From Epiperipatus broadwayi (taxonomy: Eukaryota > Onychophora > Udeonychophora > Euonychophora > Peripatidae), in the NCBI GenBank assembly GCA_028023455.1, contig JAQFVV010000187.1, forward strand, positions 122,001-186,000: a DNA stretch of 64,000 nt. Reading direction: 5' to 3'. The notes beneath the pieces are model-generated. The model made no database searches. It saw only the letters and a list, made by a program, of their open reading frames with translations, and was not told the origin of the DNA. The translations under genes were made by a program, and so were the position numbers. The first letter of the stretch is position 1, and the number at the start of each line of letters is the position of its first letter. This document shows, piece after piece, positions 1-12,200 of the stretch.

Positions 1-128
1 GTATTTTTTTTGGACTGGCTATTTTGAAATATGAACTCATAAATTTATTCACAGAGAGCATAGCTGAATTTCTTAACATTTATAGATGATTTGATATTTG
101 GATATATCTTTATATATTTTTCTTTTAG

Positions 129-215
129 TAAAGTCTTGGAAATTATGAAACAAAAAGGTTATCCTGTTAATGAAGATATTTTCAATTCGTTAATTGTTGG
201 ACATTTTCGTGCAAA
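129..215 (+). CDS. LRPPRC: LRPPRC exon (first in window)
   Basis: The exon follows a TTTTAG acceptor and encodes the first half of a PPR repeat (VLEIMKQKGYPVNEDIFN...). The nearest GT donor (220-221) would put an in-frame TGA at the start of the next exon. Ending the exon at 215 with a GCAAGT donor gives the continuous reading FRANDLDGVAQ, so a GC-AG intron is inferred. Confidence 0.88.
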
Positions 216-3200
216 GCAAGTATTTTAAAAAGTATATTGTTTGTTAGTTATAATTGAATATTTAAAATGAATAATAAGTAGTGTGTGATATATTCACATA
301 AATGGAATCACTCATTACAACTTACAATAATTGTATATATAAATACTTCAATAGCATAATTATTCGATAATTTATTACATCATACTTTAAAACTAATGGT
401 TATTAAATCAATTATTAGTTGAATAAAATAATTAAAAACCATTTTAATTAATGAAATGAAACTATTATGCTCAGTTTTCTTCTTGAATGCTTGAGCATAC
501 TGAGCAACTAATTACTTATTTAATCGCGTATTTTGAAATCTATCAAAGTATGTTGCCCATCTTTAAAGAAAATTAATTTTAGCATTTAAAAAAGTATACA
601 TAGAAAGCTTTACAGAATCAGAAGTAAGGTAAGATTGATTGGAAAGAAAATATAACAGTTTTGGGAAATTGTAAAGAAAGTTTGATATTATGATTTAACA
701 TGTAATAGAAGAATCAAACAGTTTGATTAGAAAAACAAATTTATAGGAATTATAAAACAATTATAATTTAAAAAAAAAAAATCTTTATAAAAAAATTGAA
801 GCACTTTTCATAATCCTAATGGTTTTCATATATTTGAAATATCTTAGATCTACCCAGGCATAAAGTATTTTTTAAATATCTGGAAAAAGACCATTAGTCA
901 GTCGAAGTCATTATATATAGTAGTAAGACAAATATGGTTTTTTTAAAAGTTTATAAAAGCAAAGGCAATAAAATGGAAGTTGTGACCATCATGGAAAAAT
1001 CATAGTAGTAATTATTTAAATATTGTAAATAGCTATTATCTTGTTTAATAAAATTTTAAGATACATATATTATGTATATTTTTGGGATGTGATGAGATAG
1101 AATTTAATAAATATTTGTATTATAATGAAATTATTACTACAAATATCTTGTTAAAAACAAGAATTTCATTTAATTGATTTATCTTTCTGCTTTAATCTTT
1201 CTAATTAGTGTAATTTAATACAATCTCAAAAGTAAAATATAATTTTTTTTATATTGATTTCCACTTGCATTTAAATACAGGTAAAATGTCATTAATCCTA
1301 AGTCATTGATTCCAATGCTTTTTCAAATTTGTGATTTTTTTTTTTAATTTTGAGACTACTCTTCATTATAAATCCAACCTCTATAAAAATAAAAAACAAG
1401 GCAGCTTAATAAAATTAAGTTTATTAATGTATACATATTTATTGAATGTTATTGTTTTTGTTTTGTTTTTTTAATTTTGTCTAAATGTATGTATTACTAA
1501 TTTATAATTAGAAAAGATTAGAGATTATCTTTGAAGTATTGTTTGGGTAATAGACGCTTTGAATTATAGATATTTGGATTACTGATATATTCTATATAAT
1601 TTCAAAAAGATACTAATGAATAAAAAAAAAGAAGTAGTTGCCTGATGTTTTTAATAAAAGCTTTCACTTGAAAATTAAATTTATAATGAAACATTTAATA
1701 ATTCAATGGCAATTTCATAATTTTAATCTTAACATTATTAGTATAACTTTAATTTAGACTTCAATAAATATTTTAATACTGTAATAGGTATGATAAAATA
1801 AAAATTGAATGGAATTGTATAAGTTTAAAATACGATAATAATGCATTGTGCAATCATAAAAGGGGATTCATTATTCTGGATAGAATTCAAAGTGAAGCTT
1901 AGAATATACTTCGGTTGCATGTAGGGGATCCACAAATGAAATAATTTGTGTTGGGGGGGGGGAGATTTATATAAAGGATACAAAAAAGCAAGTTAAAAAT
2001 ATTTGGTAGATTATAATTTATGGCTAGCAATAAAATATTAAGATGCATTTTAATTGGTATTAGTAAAAGGGCAAGTACTAAAGTAGATGAAAAGATAATA
2101 GGATATGTTAAAAATTTGGACAAATTTTGGGTCAGTCTATATATATAAGAAGTGAAATTAATATATTATGAGAAGCGTTAATTGTTATAGCACTAAAGAT
2201 TAGAAGAAGAGAATATTATCATTAATAAAAGGGATAAAATTAGAGAAATTGTGAGCTAATAAAAAATAATAAAAATTTGGATACCTTGTAAAAATAAGCC
2301 AATTATCATGAGTGAAATATTTTATGATAATAAAGAAAATATTATTTAAACTTTAACTATATTTATTTGCAAATGGAAGAACTTGGGAGATATATTGTCT
2401 GCATTGTGTAAATAAAATATTGTAGTCATCTATTATCAAGATGTAAACATGGTTGAATGGATAAAAATAATAAATTTATGTAAAATAATTATAAATTTAA
2501 AAAAATAAACAAAACTTAGATTTTATACTTAGCACCTGTAAATATTTTTATTTAAAAAAATTATATATTTTATTCCTCATGTAATTTTTCCATTTATTTA
2601 CAGTGATCTTGATGGTGTTGCACAAGTTTTGGAGCTTATGCAGTAAGTTGATATTGATAATTATTTATTATATGTATATCTCTGCATGTAAAAGTTAAAT
2701 GATAATTATTTATTATATGTATATCTCTGTGTGTAAAAGTTAGCATATTTAATGGATTAATAGCCCCCCCAAAAAATGTGTACATAATACTTTAAAGTTT
2801 AAATTACTTGAGGCTCATTTTAAGCTTTACAATTAAATGTATGTCTTTAAAATTTTCTTTGCTTTTGATTATTTATATTTGCATCTTGACTTTTAAATTA
2901 TCTTGTTTTAAATTTTTTATAATGGCCATTTTTTTGTTATGGCATATAAAGTTGTTATGTTTTCCAGTAAAAATAAAAAATTAACAAAGAAATATGAAAA
3001 GCTATATTTGAAATATTTATTTTTATATGTTCTTTGAAGGAAGGGCTGATTATAACATGTTTGTAAATATTCTAATAAAGTAATATGATTCTTACATAAT
3101 ATCTTGTCGAATATTATTTGTTTTTCGTTAACCATTTATGGAAATAGATGTATATATATATTTTTACATACAAGTCTAAACATTGAAATACCCTTTACTG

Positions 3201-6200
3201 ATCTCATTGAATACACTTGTAAACTATATGTATATGGGTCTCACTTTTATTTGTAAGGCAAACTCTTTCATCAAATTAAAAGTTGGCTATCGAGTATAAA
3301 TTATCTAATATTTTATATCACTTGGTGCTCAATGGAGGTGTTTAATGGATTTATTAATATAAGTTACAGCTATTTAATATAATAAGTGATAATCTGTGAA
3401 TTCTAAATTTATTATTTATGCATAAATAGTTTCTCCTGATCCACCATTTTTAAACTCATTTTTTCTCATCTGTTATTGATAAATCACGATTACATTATTT
3501 TTACACGTGGTTTTTTTTTTTTTAATTTGAAGTAATGTACAGTTATTATTATGTATATATAATAGAAAATCATATTAAAATAAAAAAATTTTTACTAAAT
3601 TTCTCTCATGGTCATGATTTCATGTATTAACAAATGGATCTTCTCAAGTGAAAAATTCAACTAGATACAAGCAGCATTTATATACTAAACAGAAATAGCT
3701 CTCCCAAAATTCACTTCAAAAACCACTCTCTTTTGATATCAAAGGATGTCTTCATGATCTTCACAGCCTCAGATTCAAGATTTATCATCAAAATATCTTT
3801 TGTCTCTCTTTCTTTTTTTTTTTTTTCATAAAAGATAATCTCTGCATTGTCAAATAATGTTTTATGATCTTTATTCAGTTCAAGAGTACACAGAACTGAG
3901 TTATAAATATCTATTTTTAACTCTGCTCTTATGAACTTTAACTCTTTTATTAAGACTTGATTTACTTTGACTATATAAAGTGTATGACAAATACAATGAA
4001 TCTTATAAGCTATAATAAGAATAGGTTTACTATCACTTGACTGTTTAGAAACTATTTAATAATGAATTTAAATCAAGGTCTTTCTTCCAAGCAATATTTA
4101 TACCACCCAGTAAATGACTATTGTTATAAATGAATCTATAAATTGATAACTTAAATAGTAAACAAATTTTTTATTCTCACGGGCAATTAAATTTGTATTA
4201 ATATCAAGCCTATAGATATATTTAGTAAATATAATACTTCTAATAAATTTATAATTATAACCCAAATCAACATAATCAGAAACAAATTGAATCCTTTGAA
4301 TATTGGCATTATTTTCAGAATTATTACACCTCTATATCTATAACAAAAATTCAAAAAAAAAATTTTTTTTATAAGTGAAAAACTAATAACTTTCAGGTCT
4401 TACCATATTTCTTAAATTTTTATGTTTAATAAAATCAGTCTTAACAACATTTAAATCTAAAAATTTTAACTTAATAAAATCAAAAGTACCCCCTCAATTG
4501 TAAAATTAATACTAGAATCAAAAGCATTCCATCTATCAAAAAAATTCTTCAATTTATCTTCTTCACTAACAAGCGAATAGACATGAACATATCAAACAAG
4601 TAAATTTAAAGATGCAAAAGTAATTAATAACACTATTTTCTAAAAAAATCAATACAGACAAAGTATGTCAAAGGAAAAATAACATCTCTTTCTCATCTTA
4701 TAAAACACATTATTATACATAAAATACATTGAATCCTCTAATAATAATAGCAAGTCATGAATAACTACAATCTTATCTGCAGAAAAATATTGTTTTTTTT
4801 TTAAATAGAAATACATCAATACTTATTAAGTATTCATCTGATTGATATATATTTTCAATATCTAAACTACAAAATATATAATCGTCCTCTAAAACAAAAT
4901 CATTTATTGTATTAAATGCCTCAAAAGAAGATGTCATAAAATTGATCAAAACTAATTTAATTTTTAAGAAATTTTATTAACAACTCGCCCCTGCCCTTGT
5001 AAAATCAAAAATAGATCTTAAAGGAAAATTATCTTTATGTGACTTAAGATTAAAGAAAACTTTAGAAACCAAATAATCTCTAGGATAACAACTTCATCAA
5101 TTTTTCTTACCACACACATTACAATGGAGTTTCAATATTTCCTATAATTCATTTGATTCCAAGGTTCATAGATGGTAGTGGTTAGCAGCTCAATTTATTT
5201 ACAATACTGTACATATAATACTATTTTTTAACATAAATAGAGCACCGATGCTTTTTAATTAATGCATATATATACATAGTTATCTTACATTTTAATTTTA
5301 AAATTTCAGTGCATAAACAAAAATAACTTGTAAGAAAATATAATATTGCAAAGAGCACATATATTTACATACTCTAATAATTATTAAAATTGTATAAATT
5401 GACAATGATTATTAAATATGTAATGCTAAAAATATATAAAAATATTTATGAAATAATAAATGTACATATTGTAAGAATAATTTTCAAGTTAGATTTTATA
5501 GTCATTTTAACAAAGCTGCAAATAACACTATCATATCAACAATTCAATACTTTGTGCTTTTAATATTTATTATTTAATAATTGTTATACATTTTCATGTG
5601 TCTATATTACTGCATGTGTGTGCATGTAAGTTCACTTGATTATACTTCCTCAAAAAAAATAATAAAACTTAAAAAATATTTTATTATAAAAATAGGTGTT
5701 TTTCTCTTCATTATTTCATAAGTGAGGTATACATTCCTAAAAGGCCAAATTCAAAATATTATTTTTTTTTATTTATAATTAAATTGATAATTATTTTTTA
5801 TTAAAGGAAAAATTTCAAAAATACTTTAAGCTTGATAGAATTGCTGTGATAGTTAGCTTTACATTTTGAGGCCATTTTAAATGAAATTTTTAAGGGAGAA
5901 ACATGTCTATTGTTTTCGTTTAGATTGCAAAAAATATAATAGAACATGTTTGCATGATTCAATGAAAGTGGTAAGATTTATCAGCATCTGTAAAAGGAGA
6001 ATGGCTGTTACCATACTGGTAAATAATAAGTATTTACACTTTTTTTCCAAGCAATTATTTAAATTCTTTAGAGATCAAATTAATTACAAGTAGTTTAAAC
6101 TTCATATTTTAAATAGAAATAAACATTTAAAAGATTTTAATTAAATAAAAAATTTAGTAGAAAAAAATAATGTATAGTTAATGTTATTTCTGATTTTTAA

Positions 6201-9200
6201 ATATTTGCTCTGATATATATTTTTTGCATATTATAAGTGTGAATTGTTTTGAATTATAAAATTTGAGTTATAAAAAATTATGCGTCATTATTTCAAATGA
6301 CAAATACTAAATTCTTTGATATTAAAATAATATTTAAACTATTTAATATATATCTTTTGAAATAATGATACTTAAAATTTGCTATAGTGTTAATTTGTCT
6401 AGATATTTAAAAACAAATGTCTGGAGCACCTGAAGTGACTGGTTCACTCAAAGGTATCCTGAGTGAAGTGTTACATTCTGATTCATTTAGAAAAGATTAC
6501 TTTTTCCAAAAAAAAATATCGTAAATATAATTTAATAATATAAAATTTGAATTATATTTTAATGAATAATTTGTTAAATTATCCATGTCTATAATTTTTA
6601 ATAGGATTCCCTTCTTATTTATTTTTTTCCAATTCTTTGAGAAACATTGGAAAAAATTGTTTTTATATATATACTAAGCTAATTTTTAATAAAAGAATAT
6701 GCTAAATATTTCTATTAATCTTTTCTTGTATGTTTGATAGTTTTATGTTAGCTTTATTCTTTTACATATGTATGTTTTAAAATTAATAACAAAATACTTC
6801 TTTTCTATAAAGATTTAAAAAATTCAAAAACGTCCATTTTATTGCAGTGCTTCAAATCTTGGGCTAAGTGAATTTACTTATAGTACTTTATTATCCTGCT
6901 ATGCTGAAAGAGGAGATTGGGAAAACATTCAAAGAGCAAGTAACGCTTTTCTATTATATCTGTTTTGTTTTTTTTTTCCAAATTTTATTTTCCCAAAGAA
7001 TATAAGCAAATACAGTGAATTATTATTTACATAATTATTTAATTTGAATTTGCAGTTTATGGGTATATAGAGAATATTCTACATTGTTTTAAATGTGTAA
7101 TTCTATATGAATAATATATTGCATTTATCTATTGAGTCCTAATTGTTCTCAGAATAGTTGAAATTTAATTTGTATCAAATGTAAATCCAAGATGGAGAAT
7201 CTCATATAGAGATAAATGCATCATTACTGTTAGCATCAAAACTATTCATAAAATCAATGTCTTTATTGAAAGTATGTGTAGTCAAAGCGTAGGTTATTGA
7301 AAACTATGATATGGTCCATTGTCATTTATGGATGTAAGGCATGAACTTTGAAGAAGAAGGATAAAACAAAATTGATGCTTTTGAAATGAGGTGTTATAGA
7401 AAAATGATTTCTATACCGTGGCCAACTATGAAAACTACTGAATGAGTTTTGGAGAAGGTAGCTAAAAAGACAATCATTAGAAATGGTAAAACAGCAAAAA
7501 TTACAATATTTTGGACATGTGACCAGGCAGTACCCCACTTGAAAAGAATATCATGTTTGATATAGTGGATGAATAAAGAAGGCAACCATTACTTAGGGAT
7601 GGATATCATTATAGAATGGGTGGGATTGACAGTTTTGGAGCGTATAGGTCTGGAAGTAGTTTGTTCCACACTGTCATCTTTGAATGGATCAAGCAGTTGA
7701 TTATGATATGAAAACAAAAAAGTTGTGGGGTGATTTTTGTCAAAAAAAAATTATTTACCATATTTAGTTAATGCATGATTTTTCATAAATCCATTACCTT
7801 AGGGGAAATGCCATATTATTGTTGTTGTTTTTTAAATCAGAATTTCATTGTAGATAATACTGTTATCATAAAAAAACAGCTCTCTTAGTTGACAGAAATT
7901 TGGCATATCAAGCATTTGCATATCTCATTCGCCAAATTATATCCATTCAGATTCATTCTTGGTACTGTTCTATTAGTTGGGGCCGGCCGCTTAATGGCAT
8001 TATTTCTATACAAAAGCACAGAAATATGCTGCTTACGCAGCCGCTCACCCAACTTACAACCTGCTTTGTGTTACACACTTTATCCGAATGCTCACAGTTC
8101 AAAGTTCGCTACAGTATCATGTAAGGGTGGCTGGATTTCAGCCTGCCACAACTCTTCAAATATGCATGACAAACTAATTAGCTTACAACTCACCTGACAT
8201 ACTATTACCTACTAATAACTGTAATCCTGTCTCCACGCTTCCCTGCTCAACGTGGAAGCTTCAAAAAATTCGGAAAGGGTACAGCCAAGCACAATATTGC
8301 CGAGCTCACGCGAAAAGTCATGTTTGACGAGAACACATGCAAGACAAATAAAATGGACGACTGCAAAAGCAAAACCAAGCTATTCAAATTATGGCAACTG
8401 CCATCCACAAAAGCTGGTGCGGTGGCATTTTTCCAGGATAACAACATACTCCTACATGCCAAGAGATGTGTGTGTGGCAAAACGACGAGACTGGAAATTT
8501 GTAAAATTATCTCCACAATTCAGATGCAAGTCCCATTCCTGTTGACAAAAGTGTTCTCTTTGAAATGAGATCTGGTTCGACTGTTCCAGAATCCTGTTCT
8601 TGAAAGCCTTAGTGTGACCCAGCATGCTTTGGTAGCTTATGTCCATTTCTTAGGTTTGCCCATTTAGGAGGAGTTCACTCCAGAAGTAACTGGTATCTCC
8701 AGTATTTAAGGATTGGCTGATGAAGTATTTCAGAAAGCAATAAAAGAATGTAGACATTATGATACTATCACCAAGTACTACAGTATTGCAGATACAGACA
8801 AACAACCATAAATATTAAAACCTTATTAACATTAATATATAGATATACAATCCCGTATGTTACTATGCTAAAAAAAAAAAACAATCCATTATGAAATGAA
8901 TAAAAAAAACCTTTTTCCTTAAAGACATTTAATTAATTTAGATGTGGGTATTATACCAGCATTTAATCTTGGCATGATTAATTAATAGCTATCGTCGGTT
9001 AACTATTTATGCACCTAGATCTGATTAATACTGAATATACAAATATATGAAAAAGTTCGCACAGTACCTCTATTACAAATATTAAATTAACAGACATGTA
9101 TATAACTATTGTCTTCTAATGTGTAATATAATTAATACATATCTGGTTTGATTAAGTGCACATATATAATATAACAATTGTGAGGTACTTTTCTTTTCAA

Positions 9201-12200
9201 AATAAATCCGTAAATTTAATGGATGCAAAACCACTTTTTCCTTAAAGACATTTAATGAATGTAGATGTGGATATTATACCAACATTTTATTCTTAGCATG
9301 AATTAATAGCTGTTGCTGTTTAAGTATTTATGCACATAGATCTGATTAATATGAAAAACATTTAACTAACAAAATGCGGGAGAAGGTGAATGAAAGCTCT
9401 TCTTTTGGAGTCCAAATAACTTCTCTAATTGATTTACAAACGAGTTCCGCCTTACATAGCAGGGTGAGAGTAAAATTTAAAAAAAAAAAATTATTTTGAA
9501 CTTATTTTAATTTCTATCATCCAACTTCTCATTTATATACATATATTCCACATCATCAACTAAATAAGAAATAAAGAAACTTGTTGATTTTGTAGGTACG
9601 CTAACTTACATTATTATATAAAGATATGAAAAAAAACCTAACTGTCCCGGTAATGTTATATTTCTGTGTTTTTGCATAACAACACCACCATCAAATCACC
9701 GACCCGGCTAATACAACACTACCCACTAAGTTATATATAAATTTCTTGTAATTTTTAATTTGAAATCTTTTTTGTAATCTCCCCATATAAAGCATTTTAT
9801 CAATTATTTTTTAATTTTTAAAAGAAAGTAATAAAATAATTTATTTAATATCATATAGTATCCACACATTTAATGAGAAAATTTTTATCTACAAAATAAA
9901 ATATAAACTATGTATACAATCGAAAGATTTTTCACTTGAGAGTTCATAGGATGTTGGAGAACTGGAAATGACAGAGCCAATTATGATCTTTCGATCTTGA
10001 ATCTAGTAACAAACTTTGCTGTTCAGATGTAAAACTAATGCAAGAGATGTCAGAAGATTTGAGACATATATGTTTTTGTTTGTATTTTAATTGAATTTTA
10101 GGTGCTGTTCTATTAACCGGAGGCGGCCGTTTGATGGCATTGTTGGTACAAGAAATTTATATATAACTTAGTGTAATTAATGCTAAATTCCGAACAAAAC
10201 TGTAAGTACGCTCAGTGAAGGGAAGCATTGGATAATACATAATGCAAATCTTTTAAATATGTAGTATTTTTTTTATTGTTGGTTTTTTTTTTAGTTTTAC
10301 TGAAATTCTTTAGTTAATGTTTTATTTGTTTAATTTTTTAATATTTGTTGCAGACAAAGTTTCCACAATCATTGCTATGGCAGATAATACTATTCTTTGC
10401 CATTCTTGAATTTCGCATTATATAAATTATTTTTTGTGTGTGAAATAATTAGTTTAACATTTATTTTAAACTATTTTCATAGAATTACAGCTAGAAAATG
10501 TGTATTTTTTTAATTCATTTTTATTGTTAATGCCAAAGAACATCATGAGATTGTTATTGCTACAGTAAATGAGCATAATCATTTCTTCTTTATCTTAAGT
10601 GATATCTATCATAAGTTTGAATAATGGATGGTTACTAAAAACTGTCTAGGAATGAATAACCACTGATTACTTATAATAAAAAATGCTAGAATAAAGAAAA
10701 TAGAATGTTCTTAAGTTGTTGTTTTTTAATTCTAGATATCAGAAAATGCACTCTTTTGTTACTGCGTTTAACATTTCAGGATTATTATGTAATGTGTTTA
10801 TATTTGTGTATCACACAGGTTTAAAATTAAAAATTAATATAGATCATTTTCATTTCTGGTTTTCTGAAATTATAGAAAATTTTTGTTGATTTAAACAGTA
10901 TTGTGTAGGAGGCGCTCAATAGCCGCTAGAGGCTCTGTTTCTGTGCCAGCACACAGAACTATACAGGGTAGGGGACCCAAAAGCAGAAATGCTTTTTCCA
11001 GGCCTCTAGGTGCCGGTGTTCACCGTGCTTATGCACAGGAACCTTCCACCAGCTAGCTGGCAGCAAAGCTGCCCGCTTGTCAGAACTGGTTTTATGTGTA
11101 AGCCTATGTAACTTACGTCGTCTGCTATCAGCTAATACCAAGAACCTAGGTGGCGCTGATTGCCATAAACACATCCAGCTTACGTCGTCTGCTACCAGCA
11201 ACTACCAAGACTCTAGCCCACTACACGACCTGTTCCTCCACGTTACAGAAAAACTGGGCACTCTAAATGCATTACTAATGCCTACTTGATTGCGTTTATG
11301 TACATACTACTTAAAAGATGGATGGCCTATAAGGTAAAGGTCTGATTAATGTAGAAGCCACAACTATTTAAATATGCTTTGATAAGTAATAGTGTTACAT
11401 TCTGTTTCACCATCTGATAAATCAATGTATTTTTAAATTATTTCTTTTTAAAAATCGATTTTTTTTTTTTTTTTAATTATTTACTCTAAAAGTGGTTTTT
11501 TAAATTTGAACAAGATAATTTTTACGACAACTTTCTTTCAACATTGATAAAAAGCGTCTGTTTTTTTTTTTCTACGGCAATATTTCTTTTAAAACTGTAT
11601 TATTTTAAAAGATGATTGTTTGTAAAACTTTTTGGTAATCGTCGAATAGCCACCACATTCCACTCGATGGCGCCGTTTTCACGCTAAAACACATAAAAAT
11701 GTCGTTTCCGCGGCCGACATGTTCAAACCCGCGTTTTCTATAATACAACTTTTGTTGTGCTACAGATTGCAGGCTGCTATGTCGCGTCGCAGTACAGCAT
11801 GTATGTTGCATCGCAGCAAATTAATTTTCCGAATTCGCACAGTTTATAAAATGGTTACGGCTTGGTGAGAGGGTGTGTGTATTTGAATTGGATGGATGTT
11901 GTTTTCATTGGATTTTTTTTTATTTTAAAATATTGAAATGTTCAGATTTTGTAAAGTAATAATTAACAGACTTTTTACACCATAGTGTATTGAAGTTTTA
12001 AGTGGTAAATGTTGACGAGATATATGTGTAAAGTGAGTTGGAATTAGGTAACACGTCAAGTAACGTACTGTTCGTAACATTCCACGAGACAAACAAGATT
12101 CTACCGTGTGTATATTTTTTAAATAAAAAAGAGCGTTAACACAAAAATATCCAGTAAGAAAAGTACAATTGTACACTGTTTTTTTAAATGTCATAAAAAG

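Larger units (their letters stand above)
7961..9723 (+). mobile_element. Merlin-like DNA transposon with ~70-bp TIRs
   Basis: The left end (GGTACTGTTCTATTAG...) and the reverse complement of the right end (GGTAGTGTTGTATTAGCC...) match over about 70 bp, including the shared inner segment CACAGAAATAT. The interior carries a broken N-terminal piece of a Merlin-type transposase (8309-8640). I could not find a target duplication: the 8 bp on either side differ. Length is 1,763 bp. Confidence 0.7.

Noticed and set aside
220-221. Canonical GT donor for the first exon
   Set aside because: It puts TGA at the first codon of the exon at 2604; the GC donor four bases upstream keeps the frame.
6940-6941. 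Canonical GT donor for the exon at 6848
   Set aside because: It leads to AAT TTT TAA at the start of the exon at 34088.
7889-8197. 102-codon open frame at the Merlin-like left end
   Set aside because: It reads through the TIR and has no resemblance to a transposase; the real coding remnant starts near 8309.
8717-8736. Hammerhead-like CTGATGA...GAAA
   Set aside because: The nine bases between the two core motifs cannot form a stem II, and no flanking helices were found.
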